From NCBI RefSeq assembly GCF_903819435.1, contig NZ_CAIJDP010000082.1, forward strand, positions 62,001-126,000: a stretch of 64,000 bases of DNA. The letters are read 5' to 3'. The stretch's first letter is position 1; each line of letters begins with the position of its first letter. The notes under the pieces are model-generated. The model ran no database searches. It saw only the letters and a list, made by a program, of their open reading frames with translations, and was not told where the DNA came from. This document shows, in pieces, positions 27,178 to 35,955 of this stretch. The position numbers and the translations under genes were made by a program. The stretch comes from Flavobacterium salmonis. GTDB taxonomy: Bacteria > Bacteroidota > Bacteroidia > Flavobacteriales > Flavobacteriaceae.

Positions 27178-30100
27178 TTAAAGGGTTAAATTAAAACCAA
27201 ATAAGTAAGTTGCAGGCAATGGTAAATTACGCATACCGGAATTAGCCGAATAGACTTCCGGATCGATTCGACTACCGGCCGCACTCCAATACCAGATATT
27301 ATTTACCTGAAAAGTAAATTTAGCCGATTCCATTTTGATTTTATTTGCGAAATTTTTTGGCAGGTTATAGCCTAATGAAATGTTTCTTAATTTGATATAA
27401 TCACCATCTACAACATTGGCATTAGAGTTTCTCCATTGACTGCTGATTGTTCCTGCATAACTTCTAACGTTTTCTGCAAAATCTACATATAAACGCGTAT
27501 TGCCATTTGGCTGTGCATCTGTGTAACGATCCGTAATACCTGAAAGATTTACTGCATCAGTACTCATGTCAATAGTTTCTCTGCGCATTACATTTCCGCC
27601 TGAGAAAACAAACAGCATATTCAGATCAAATTGTCTGTACGAAAATCGCTGTGATAAGGAACCTGTGTATGTTGGGGTTAAACTTCCCATATTTACCAAC
27701 GCCTTAGGACTAGTAATTGTTTTTACAGTGGTGGATATTGGATTACCATTGGCATCAAAAGTAATTGACGGATTTCCGTTTTCATCCAAAACATAAGGAT
27801 ATCCGTTAACTGTACCTCCATATTTGTAAGCATATAAACTATTGAATACTTCTCCTTCAAAAAAGTAATTTGTTGGTGCGCTAATGTATACTGAAGCACT
27901 TGATTCTGCTCTGGTGACTTTGTCAATAGTTGTTTTGTTAAACCCAAAAACTACATTAGAATTAATACGGAAGTTACCATTATTATACCATTGAGAACCC
28001 ACACTAAATTCTATTCCTTTGTTTAGCAAAGCTCCGGCATTAATTCTTCTGCTTGTTGCGCCAACAGTTGGATCTAAATCAGTTGTAGCTAATAAATCAC
28101 TGCTGTATTTTCGATACATATCAATACTACCCGTTAATTTATTTTGAAACAAAGTATAATCTAATCCTAAATTGGTGGTTTGTGTTTTTTCCCATCTTAG
28201 CATAGGATTTGGCTGTGCCGTGATGTTTATATATTGTAAAGACTGATATAAGTTATCGTTTCTTCTTGTAGCCGTTACGTATGGAGTTGTACTTTGATCA
28301 ATGTTTCCACTAACTCCATAAGTTGCTCTTAATTTAAGCATGTTGACCCATTTTATATCTTTCATGAAGTCTTCATTGCTAACATTCCATCCTAAACCAG
28401 CAGACCATAATGGACGGTTTTTGTATTTAGAATCAACTCCAAATAAATCTGCCCTGTCAACTCTATAGCTTCCTGTTACGTTATATTTTGACAAATAGGT
28501 GTAACCTGCAGTACTAAAAACTGAAAAATAATGATGTAAAACTTCTGTCTGCGATCTTGATAAAGCTGCTAAAGTGGCGTTATTTCCATAGATATAACTC
28601 GCAACCCCTGTTTGACTTAACGAAAGGTTGTTTAATGTAGCAGAGGTAAGTGTAACGGGATCATAACCATATCGTATTTGTTCAATACCTCGAGGGGCAA
28701 AAGTTTCGCGCATTTCAAAACCCGCTATGGCATTAACCGAGTGTTTTCCTTCACTGAAATCCTGACTAAAATCTAATTGATTTCTAAAAGAATAGTTGCT
28801 TACCTGACTGCTCCATTGCTTATAACGTCCTCCTGTAGAAAAACCATCTACGTAGGTGTAGGCATTTGTAGTAGGATTGTAACCTGTCAAGGCATTAATT
28901 GCATAACGCATTCTGTATGAGTCTACAGCATAATACTGATCGTTATCATTTTTTCTTAGCTCATATTGAAATTGTGTATTAAGGCTTAGACCTTTCCATA
29001 TCTTGGCTCGCAAGTTTGTAAAAGCTCTTAAGCTTAGCGAATTTTCATGTGTGATACCTTCCTGAAGCGCATCTAACACGTTAAAATTTAATGATTTAAA
29101 ACCACTTAAACTATTTATTTTTGCAGCCATGGCAGGGTTAAGAACACTACCGCTCGTAAAACCATCCTTAATACCTACAAAGGGTGACATTACTAAATTT
29201 CCGTTATCATCAGTAATACGCTCGTATCTTTTTTGGATATTATAATTGCCCAAATCAAAATCAGTAACGTCGTCATTACTATAACTTGCATTTAATCCAA
29301 AAGTAGCGTTTAACCAGTTGTTTACCTGAAAACTGCTTTTTGCATAAAGATTAAACTCACGGCTTGTATTGTTTTTTATTCTGTTTTTTGCATCGTCATA
29401 ATTTAATGACACATATGTATTTTGCTTACTTGTGCTTCCCGAAAATGCGATATTGTAACGTTGTCTGAATTCGTTTTGCCACACATTATCTCGATAATCT
29501 TTTATGTAGTCATTCTTTCTCCACTGGGCAATAGTACTGTCATAATCTGAATTATTAATTTTTCCATCTTCCAAATCTCTGTTTAGCTGATAAAGAGGAC
29601 TATAATACTTCGGACTGCTGCTTCCAATGTCTCCATAACTATTAAACATTGTTGCAGTATTAGTAAATCTGGCTCTTTCCCTATTATAAACAGCTTGTTC
29701 AAAATCAACTAAATCGCTGGTAGAAGCATAATTCATATCCTTTATACTTGGTTTTGTAGAAATAAAGAAATCAGAATTTATACTCACTTTTAACTTACCA
29801 TTTCCTTTTTTGGTAGTCAAAACAATGATACCGTTTGCTGCTCTTGCACCATAAATAGATCCTGCTGCGGCATCTTTAAGGACATTTACACTTTCAATAT
29901 CATAAGGGTTAATTTCGTCCAGAGTTAATTCTGTTGGCAAACCATCAATTACCACGAGCGGGCTATAACCTACTTCTACAGAAGAAAAGGTACCGATACC
30001 TCTCAATATAGGAGTATCACCAGAAGCTCCGGTTGGGTTTTTCTGGAACATTAAACCTGCCACACGACCCTCAATAGCAGTCATTAGATTGGCGTTGATA

Positions 30101-30816
30101 TTTTCATTTAACACTTTCTCATCTATCTTGGCAATTGCACCGGTAGAATGGCTTCTCGTAAGTGTCTGAAAACCTGTTACAACTACTTCTTTCATGGCAG
30201 ATACTTTATCTTCAACAACAAGTGTCAACTGAGAACGTCCATCGATAGCAAAAGATTTTTTTTCAATTGTTAATCCTGTACATTCCAATATACCATCTAA
30301 AGGTGCATTGTCAAAAGAAAAACTGCCGTCAAAATCAGTTATACTATGTGTATTCGTCCCGGAAATGGTAACACTTACTCCCGGAAAAGGTTCATTTTTA
30401 CTATTTAATACTTTTCCTTGTATTTTTCCGTTTCCCCGTCCCTCCTCTTTTTCTTTAACATCAGTTACCACTATGGTCTGATTAGTAAGTGTGTACTTTA
30501 ATTTTTGAGAGCTGAAAATTTGATTCAGTGTTTCTTTTAAACCTGAATTTTTAACATTAATAGTTACAGGATTCGAATCTTTAAGCAATTTCTGCGTATA
30601 AAAAACTTCGTAATTGGCCTGCTTTGCCACTTCTTTCAAAACTTTTTCAAGTGGAGCATCTTTAAAATTAATGGAAATACTCTGCGCCTGTGCTGTAGAA
30701 TTGCAAAACAGCATAAACAATGCACTAAATATCCATAAATAAGTAGATAAATTAAACACAGTAATCTTTTTTTCTAGTTTTTTGTAAGGCTTTTTTTGTT
30801 GCAAATTAATTTTCAT
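27178..30816 (-). CDS. SusC/RagA-family TonB-dependent transporter with N-terminal STN signalling domain
   Basis: A 1212-aa outer-membrane transporter. After a long leader (hydrophobic LWIFSALFMLFCNSTAQAQ, about 27-45) come an STN secretin/TonB signalling domain (about 46-125, SINFKDAPLEKVLKEVAKQANYEVFY), a carboxypeptidase-regulatory-like domain (about 132-205, GKVLNSKNEPFPGVSVTISG), a plug with the SusC motif DAAAGSIYGARAANGIIVLTTKKG (about 313-336) and a barrel ending LFGFNLTL. The STN domain means the transporter also signals ligand binding to the FecR anti-sigma encoded next door. It imports the ligand with SusD using TonB energy. It starts 131 bases after fecR, with a strong hairpin in between. 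Confidence 0.95.
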   Translation of the reverse strand: MKINLQQKKPYKKLEKKITVFNLSTYLWIFSALFMLFCNSTAQAQSISINFKDAPLEKVLKEVAKQANYEVFYTQKLLKDSNPVTINVKNSGLKETLNQIFSSQKLKYTLTNQTIVVTDVKEKEEGRGNGKIQGKVLNSKNEPFPGVSVTISGTNTHSITDFDGSFSFDNAPLDGILECTGLTIEKKSFAIDGRSQLTLVVEDKVSAMKEVVVTGFQTLTRSHSTGAIAKIDEKVLNENINANLMTAIEGRVAGLMFQKNPTGASGDTPILRGIGTFSSVEVGYSPLVVIDGLPTELTLDEINPYDIESVNVLKDAAAGSIYGARAANGIIVLTTKKGNGKLKVSINSDFFISTKPSIKDMNYASTSDLVDFEQAVYNRERARFTNTATMFNSYGDIGSSSPKYYSPLYQLNRDLEDGKINNSDYDSTIAQWRKNDYIKDYRDNVWQNEFRQRYNIAFSGSTSKQNTYVSLNYDDAKNRIKNNTSREFNLYAKSSFQVNNWLNATFGLNASYSNDDVTDFDLGNYNIQKRYERITDDNGNLVMSPFVGIKDGFTSGSVLNPAMAAKINSLSGFKSLNFNVLDALQEGITHENSLSLRAFTNLRAKIWKGLSLNTQFQYELRKNDNDQYYAVDSYRMRYAINALTGYNPTTNAYTYVDGFSTGGRYKQWSSQVSNYSFRNQLDFSQDFSEGKHSVNAIAGFEMRETFAPRGIEQIRYGYDPVTLTSATLNNLSLSQTGVASYIYGNNATLAALSRSQTEVLHHYFSVFSTAGYTYLSKYNVTGSYRVDRADLFGVDSKYKNRPLWSAGLGWNVSNEDFMKDIKWVNMLKLRATYGVSGNIDQSTTPYVTATRRNDNLYQSLQYINITAQPNPMLRWEKTQTTNLGLDYTLFQNKLTGSIDMYRKYSSDLLATTDLDPTVGATSRRINAGALLNKGIEFSVGSQWYNNGNFRINSNVVFGFNKTTIDKVTRAESSASVYISAPTNYFFEGEVFNSLYAYKYGGTVNGYPYVLDENGNPSITFDANGNPISTTVKTITSPKALVNMGSLTPTYTGSLSQRFSYRQFDLNMLFVFSGGNVMRRETIDMSTDAVNLSGITDRYTDAQPNGNTRLYVDFAENVRSYAGTISSQWRNSNANVVDGDYIKLRNISLGYNLPKNFANKIKMESAKFTFQVNNIWYWSAAGSRIDPEVYSANSGMRNLPLPATYLFGFNLTL

Positions 30817-30879
30817 ACATTTACATTTGGTTTTAGTTAAACAATGGTGAACAACTTATATTGGCTAGTACCTTTTAAC

Positions 30880-30908
30880 AACCAGAAGCATCGCAACTGC
30901 TTCTGGTT
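30880..30908. terminator. 11-bp hairpin between fecR and susC
   Basis: AACCAGAAGCA / TGCTTCTGGTT, a perfect 11-bp stem with a 7-base loop. On the plus strand it is followed by TTTT; on the minus strand, the sense of the operon, by an interrupted GTTAAAA, so it may act as a partial terminator setting the level of SusC relative to sigma/FecR, or stabilise the cut RNA. Confidence 0.6.
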
Positions 30909-30947
30909 TTTTAGTATATAGCGCAATATAATCGGGGAAATTTAAAA

Positions 30948-32090
30948 TCAGGGATACACTATGATTGTTTTTCCTTCGACCTTAAATTTGATATTGCTAA
31001 GCTCAAGCACTTTTAATACTTCAGACAAATTTTTATTCATAAACGTACCTCCGTTGAATCTTACATCCGAAACATCTCCACGGTATTCTACCTTAATTCC
31101 GTACCAGCGCTCCAGCTGTTTCATTACTGATTTCAGATCGGCATTATCAAATTTAAAACGGCCATTTTTCCAGGCAATAGCAGCTTCGGTATCTACTTTT
31201 CGAATTGCAATCCCGTTAGAATTATCAGATACATTAGACTGTTGTCCCGGTTTTAAAATTGCTTTTTGATTTTTATAAGTAATGGCAACACTTCCTTCTA
31301 ATAAGGTAGTTTTTGTAATCAGTTCATTATTATAAGCATGTACGTTAAAATGGGTTCCAAGGACTTCTATAGACTGATTACCTGATTTTACTATAAAAGG
31401 TTTGTCTTTATTTTTGGCTACTTCAAAATAAGCTTCCCCTTCTAATTCTACCAATCTTTGATTTCCATTAAACTGGGTTGGATATTTAATCGATGAAACT
31501 GTATTTAGATATACTTTTGTACCATCTCCCAAAACGATATTGTATTGTCCGCCCGTTGGTGTTGAAAGCGTGTTGAATGAATTTGCATCAGCTTTTGAAA
31601 CATCAGCATTCGGATTTATGGTATAGATAATAACTCCGTTTGCATCCATCTTAATGGTAACTTCTTCTCCTTCTTGTGCGATAGTATCTTTTGCCGAAAT
31701 ATCAGACAGTACAATTTGCTTTCCGTTCGAAAGTGTCAGGATTCCCCTTGTTCCACCTGGGGCAATTTCCTTTGGTTTTTCAACTACCTGAATAATTTGT
31801 TCTTTGGGTTTTGTAAAATAAAATATTCCTGTACCCAACAATAAAGCTATTGATGCGGCAACAGCATATTTGTAAAACTGACTCTTATTTTTCTCCGGAT
31901 TCTTTTTTCCATCTAAAGCTTTCCATGCTTTATCAAGATCTACATTCTCAATCTCATTTTGATAGTTACTTTGAACTTTAGCAAAATATTTTTTATTCTC
32001 CTGAGAATCATTATACCATAGCTCAAAAATCGAATTCTCTTCTGGGGTAAGAGTATCGTTTATTTTTTTTATGATCAGTTTAAATTCCAT
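30948..32090 (-). CDS. FecR-family anti-sigma factor
   Basis: A 380-aa inner-membrane regulator: cytoplasmic N-terminal sigma-binding part (1-82), one membrane helix (about 83-101, YAVAASIALLLGTGIFYF), a periplasmic FecR domain (about 165-265, FNTLSTPTGGQYNIVLGDGTKVYLNTVSSIKYP ... LEGEAYFEVAKNKDKPFIV) and a C-terminal DUF4974 domain (about 305-380) that receives the signal from the STN domain. It holds or releases the neighbouring ECF sigma factor. Spacing from the sigma gene is 134 bases. Confidence 0.95.
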   Translation of the reverse strand: MEFKLIIKKINDTLTPEENSIFELWYNDSQENKKYFAKVQSNYQNEIENVDLDKAWKALDGKKNPEKNKSQFYKYAVAASIALLLGTGIFYFTKPKEQIIQVVEKPKEIAPGGTRGILTLSNGKQIVLSDISAKDTIAQEGEEVTIKMDANGVIIYTINPNADVSKADANSFNTLSTPTGGQYNIVLGDGTKVYLNTVSSIKYPTQFNGNQRLVELEGEAYFEVAKNKDKPFIVKSGNQSIEVLGTHFNVHAYNNELITKTTLLEGSVAITYKNQKAILKPGQQSNVSDNSNGIAIRKVDTEAAIAWKNGRFKFDNADLKSVMKQLERWYGIKVEYRGDVSDVRFNGGTFMNKNLSEVLKVLELSNIKFKVEGKTIIVYP

Positions 32091-32224
32091 TTGTAGAATC
32101 TCTTTAAATTAACAATTACATGATGTAATTTAATACTAAGACAACCGAAACTAAAGAATGGGTGACAAAAGTTTAAGAAAAAATGAAGAAAAAATTAAAT
32201 TATAAAGAAAGAAGAGTAACTTTC

Positions 32225-32788
32225 TTACGAATTCATGGAAAATAAAACTAATATCACAACTAATAATTCGCTGATTTTGATTTTAGCTCTTTTAAGCTGA
32301 GTTTTTACAGTATTTACAGAAATCCCCATTTCATTGGCGATTTCATCGTATTTATAATTCTCAATAAATTTGAGTTTAAAAACCTGCTGCATACTTTCAG
32401 GAAAAGTTTCAATAAGTTTTAAAATTTGATTATAAAGAATTGTTTTTTCTTCTTCGGAAATCAAATCTAAATCGTCATCCAAAATTAGCATTGAGTTTAA
32501 ATCAATCAAATTTAAATCATCTGTAATTTTAACTGATTTAAGGTAATTCAAACATCTATTACGTACCATTGCATACAAATAGGCTTTCAGTGAGGTTTTT
32601 ATTTCAATGCTATGGGCGTTTTCCCATAAAAAAATAAATACTTCCTGTACCACATCTTCACTTGCTTGCTGATCGAACAAAAAATTATTGGCATAGATAA
32701 CCAATCGTTTATAGAAATGATCAAATACACTTTTATAAACGGATTTATTTTGATTTTGAAGTTCTTTTAAAACAATATCTATTTCCAA
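32225..32788 (-). CDS. ECF RNA polymerase sigma-70 factor
   Basis: A 187-aa sigma factor of the Bacteroidota FecI-like group: region 2 (FDHFYKRLVIYANNFLFDQQASEDVVQEVFIFLWENA, about 22-58) and region 4 (TFPESMQQVFKLKFIENYKYDEIANEMGISVNTVKTQLKRAKIKI, about 128-172) with the helix-turn-helix intact. It should direct transcription of the SusCD-protease operon when the FecR partner is released. It has its own housekeeping promoter matching TTG-N19-TAGATTTG (32826-32855). Confidence 0.95.
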   Translation of the reverse strand: MEIDIVLKELQNQNKSVYKSVFDHFYKRLVIYANNFLFDQQASEDVVQEVFIFLWENAHSIEIKTSLKAYLYAMVRNRCLNYLKSVKITDDLNLIDLNSMLILDDDLDLISEEEKTILYNQILKLIETFPESMQQVFKLKFIENYKYDEIANEMGISVNTVKTQLKRAKIKISELLVVILVLFSMNS

Positions 32789-33322
32789 CGTAAGTATTAA
32801 AAAAAAGCAAATAGGCTACAAAAAACAAATCTATGTATTTTTAATTTTTCAGCAAATAAGTATTGAATTTCCTTGAATAATTACAAAAAATACAATTATA
32901 CTCCATAGAATTTTGAATATTAAAAAAAATACAACCGTTAAATTATAATAAAAAAACAATATTAGTAAATATCTTACCCAATATCTTTAACAACAAATGT
33001 TCTTTAATACTATTTATCTTAATCATGCATTGCTTTCGTTTGTATTTACGTGATTATTTAATCCTAAGGATTATAAAAATCTCTATATAATACAAGGACA
33101 ATCAATATTTAAAATAAAAAATAAACATAATTGAATTAGTCTTTTAAGAAAATTTGACTAATTACAAATTAAAATTAGGAATGAATTTAATAACGGTTTA
33201 TGACTATTTAACCGAATAAGATCTATAGATAATCATAGAATATTCAAACACTTTTGTTGTCTGTAGTGTTGTTGACTTATTTTTTTTTAAGTTATTTTAT
33301 AAGTTGAAAACTAAGTAAAAAA
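32789..33322. other. AT-rich intergenic region
   Basis: About 530 bases between the sigma gene and a small minus-strand gene. Apart from the sigma promoter I see no open frame, tRNA or strong hairpin; the last 50 bases are downstream sequence of the 82-aa gene. Confidence 0.6.
32826..32855 (-). promoter_or_regulatory. Promoter of the ECF sigma gene (TTG-N19-TAGATTTG)
   Basis: On the minus strand TTG (32855-32853) is followed 19 bases later by TAGATTTG (32833-32826), an exact fit to the Flavobacterium-type consensus. The expected transcript start is about 30 bases before the sigma ATG. Confidence 0.7.
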
Positions 33323-33571
33323 TCATTTATACAGTGTTATAGTATCATTCAGGTTTTCTTTATTAATAAATGCAGTAATATATTCCTGTACTTCATTAGT
33401 AGACTCTAAAGGAGTTTCAAAAGAATTGATATGAAATTCGTCGTCCTGATCAAGAATATGTATTATTTCTGTATAACCTTTAGAAATTAAGCTTCCTTTT
33501 AATCTAATTATATTCAACTGCTGCTGACCATTTAACTCTTTACGAACTTTTAGTTTTATAGCTTTATCCAT
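33323..33571 (-). CDS. Small conserved-looking protein, unknown function
   Basis: An 82-aa soluble protein without leader or membrane helix: MDKAIKLKVRKEL, then a beta-alpha pattern (LNIIRLKGSLISKGYTEIIHILDQDDEFHINSF) and an acidic tail. No family recognised. Support for a real gene is the protein-like composition and a promoter of exact consensus (TTG-N19-TATATTTG at 33609-33638) with a 31-base leader. Confidence 0.65.
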   Translation of the reverse strand: MDKAIKLKVRKELNGQQQLNIIRLKGSLISKGYTEIIHILDQDDEFHINSFETPLESTNEVQEYITAFINKENLNDTITLYK

Positions 33572-33608
33572 AGTAAGTATTTTTAAATTAATAAGTCGTT
33601 CATTAATT

Positions 33609-33638
33609 CAAATATAACTATTAATTACTTTAAAACAA
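33609..33638 (-). promoter_or_regulatory. Promoter of the 82-aa gene (TTG-N19-TATATTTG)
   Basis: TTG at 33638-33636 and TATATTTG at 33616-33609 on the minus strand, separated by 19 bases; the transcript would start near 33602. Confidence 0.65.
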
Positions 33639-34024
33639 TCATCAAAAAAAACTTATAAAACATTATTTATCAACACATTAATAACAAAAAAAACCATTAC
33701 TTTTTTTCCTGAAAACGATTATTATTTAAATACTCTTAAAATTGTTTCTAAAACTCTTCAAGAGACTTTACTTTGGTATCAGGTGTCATAAATTACGTAC
33801 AGATTAAAAGAATAATCATGAAAGGGAATCTTAACCTGATACAATTTATTGATGTTAGAAAGCAATCTATTAATTATGCAACTAAAATTTATTTTTCTGT
33901 AAATACTTCAGTTATTCTTTAGAATAAATTTGTAGAAAAGAAATTAATTTAAACTTAAAACAGTAAAGAAAATAAGTTTAAAAAATTCCTTTTTCATAAA
34001 ATAACTATTCTAAAACACAATATC
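33639..34024. other. Intergenic region between divergent small genes
   Basis: About 390 AT-rich bases. A TAAATTTG box at 33925-33932 could drive the acidic-protein gene (leader about 87 bases). A 34-codon frame starting MKGNLNLIQFIDVRK (ATG near 33819) ends just before that box; I cannot support it as a gene. Confidence 0.5.
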
Positions 34025-34393
34025 ATGGAAAAGCAAAACAACAACGAATATGGTCAAACAGATCCGGATTTTATTGATCAAAACACACTTGTTGACGGTA
34101 ATGATATTCAAAATGAAAATCATTCTCAACAGGATCTGAACAAAGAAAGCAAAACTGAATTTGGAGAAAGCGATCCTGATTTTATAGATCAAAATACACT
34201 TGTTGATAATGATAACTATGCAAGAGATGAAGATCCGTATCAATATCAGGAAGAATTTATTGAAGATTTTAAACATCCTGAAAACGATTTTGAAATCAAC
34301 AAAAATAGCAATTCAGAAAATATTCAGAATGAGGAAAAAACTACAAATAAAAATGATGTTAATACCAATCATGAAAAGAAAAGTGATTTTTAA
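34025..34393 (+). CDS. Acidic, low-complexity protein with an internal duplication
   Basis: A 122-aa, highly hydrophilic and acidic protein rich in N, D, E and Q, without leader, membrane helix or cysteine; it should be largely disordered. Two near-identical units, Y/F-G-(Q/E)-(T/S)-DPDFIDQNTLVD-(G/N)-(N/D), lie at about residues 9-27 and 46-64, each followed by an asparagine/glutamate-rich linker. No family recognised; the strict conservation of the repeat in an otherwise loose protein suggests a binding motif. It is monocistronic, ending in a terminator shared with the mannosidase gene on the other strand. Confidence 0.7.
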   Translation: MEKQNNNEYGQTDPDFIDQNTLVDGNDIQNENHSQQDLNKESKTEFGESDPDFIDQNTLVDNDNYARDEDPYQYQEEFIEDFKHPENDFEINKNSNSENIQNEEKTTNKNDVNTNHEKKSDF

Positions 34394-34426
34394 GGATGAA
34401 AAATAACTGAATTTGGTAGTACTAAC

Positions 34427-34464
34427 AAAAAAGAGGCATACGATAAATAGTATGTCTCTTTTTG
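34427..34464. terminator. Bidirectional terminator
   Basis: AGAGGCATAC (34432-34441) pairs with GTATGTCTCT (34450-34459) with one G-T pair; six A precede and five T follow. It lies between the convergent acidic-protein and GH125 genes. Confidence 0.75.
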
Positions 34465-34486
34465 TATAAACTTTATTTGGTCTTAG

Positions 34487-35917
34487 TTACAGTTCAAGTA
34501 ATCTAGGATTCGTTTTATAAGTATCCCATAAAAGCTCCCCAAACAAAGTATTTGTCCATGCAAACCAGGATCTTGTGAAATTTTTAGCATCGTCCTTATG
34601 GAAAGATTCATGCATAAATCCGGTATCTCCGTGTGATGCTTTTAACATTCTGATGCAATCCTTAATTTCGCTTGGATCAGAAGTTGTGTAAGCCCTCATT
34701 ACAAGAGACATTGGCCAGATCATATCCATCCCAACATGTGGTCCTCCAATTCCTTCGGCTACTTTTCCTTTAAAGAAAAACGGATTGTCTTCTGAAAGGA
34801 CAAACTTTCGGGTATTTTGATAAATTGGGTCTTTAACACCAATTGCGTCCAAATAAGGCAAACTCAACAAACTCGGAACATTGGAATCGTCCATCAATAA
34901 ATGACCTCCAAAACCATCCACTTCGAATGCATAAATTTCTCCGTATTTAGGATGTTTAACCACTGCATGTTCCTTAATAGCCTTATCAACTTCATTTGCT
35001 AAATTCCTTAATTCTTTTGCTGTGGCTGTATCTTTTGTAATCACTTCCAACATTTCTGCAGCCTGATTCATACTGGCTACAATAAAAAAGTTAGATGGAA
35101 TAAGAAATGAAAAGACAGTTGCATCGTCACTTGGTCTGAAAGCAGAACAAACAAGGCCAACTGGTTTTACTGGATATCCATACCCTTTTAATGGCCTTGT
35201 ATCAGTAGCAAACTGTGTTGTTCTTTGAAATGTGTAAGGGTTTTTGCCGTCTTTTTGCTGCTGATCCCTGAAAACTTTAAGTGTCGTTATGATAGCTTTG
35301 ACCCAATTTTCATCAAATGGGGCAATGTCTCCGGTATTTTTCCAATAATTATAAGCCAGTCTTATTGGATAGCAAAGCGAATCAATTTCGTATTTTCTTT
35401 CATGAACACCCGGTTTCATATCAGTATGGTCTGTGGTCCACTCCCCTTTTTTATTTGGGTCATTATAAAATGCATTTGCATACGGATCTTTCAGAATGTA
35501 TTCTGTCTGTCTGTTTATAACACCTGCAATAAGATTTTTTAATTTTGAATCCTTTCCGGCAAAAGCCATGTAAGGCCAAACCTGCGCAGAACTGTCTCTT
35601 AACCACATCGCATCGATATCTCCTGTAATAACATATGTGTCAGGCCTTCCGTTTTTCTGGGTGTGAGTCACCGTTGTATCAAGAGTGTTAGGAAAACAGT
35701 TATTAAATAGCCATCCTAATTCTTTATCCTTTACATTCTTTTGAAACTCTACTATTGTTTTTTCAATAAATTCACTTTCGAAATTTCTTTTGCCTTTTGC
35801 AACTCTTACAATCGGAAAATCTTTGACTGCCTTAGTACTGACAATTATTTCCATAGGATCAACAAGTGCTAAACTGCTAAATAAAACAGTGTTCTGGATA
35901 AATTTTCTTCTTTGCAT
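34487..35917 (-). CDS. Glycoside hydrolase family 125 (exo-alpha-1,6-mannosidase)
   Basis: A 476-aa enzyme of the GH125 (former DUF1237) family, which removes terminal alpha-1,6-linked mannose by inversion. Conserved blocks: TYVITGDIDAMWLRDSSAQVWPY (about 94-115), HERKYEIDSLCYPIRLAYNYW (about 171-191), AFRPSDDATVFSFLIPSNFF (about 267-286), LMDDSNVPSLLSLPYLD and WFAWTNTLFGELLWD at the end. The N-terminus (MQRRKFIQNTVLFSSLALVDP) looks like a Tat- or Sec-type leader with RRKF, so the enzyme is probably exported. It lies 38 bases after the GH92 gene, forming a two-gene operon for trimming alpha-mannan or N-glycan mannose under LacI control. Confidence 0.93.
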   Translation of the reverse strand: MQRRKFIQNTVLFSSLALVDPMEIIVSTKAVKDFPIVRVAKGKRNFESEFIEKTIVEFQKNVKDKELGWLFNNCFPNTLDTTVTHTQKNGRPDTYVITGDIDAMWLRDSSAQVWPYMAFAGKDSKLKNLIAGVINRQTEYILKDPYANAFYNDPNKKGEWTTDHTDMKPGVHERKYEIDSLCYPIRLAYNYWKNTGDIAPFDENWVKAIITTLKVFRDQQQKDGKNPYTFQRTTQFATDTRPLKGYGYPVKPVGLVCSAFRPSDDATVFSFLIPSNFFIVASMNQAAEMLEVITKDTATAKELRNLANEVDKAIKEHAVVKHPKYGEIYAFEVDGFGGHLLMDDSNVPSLLSLPYLDAIGVKDPIYQNTRKFVLSEDNPFFFKGKVAEGIGGPHVGMDMIWPMSLVMRAYTTSDPSEIKDCIRMLKASHGDTGFMHESFHKDDAKNFTRSWFAWTNTLFGELLWDTYKTNPRLLEL

Positions 35918-35955
35918 TTCTTTATATTTTAAAATTGTAAAAAAAGAACTTCCTG

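Noticed and set aside
33819..33923. 34-codon frame starting MKGNLNLIQF
   Set aside because: Too short, no promoter, repeat or homology that I can support.
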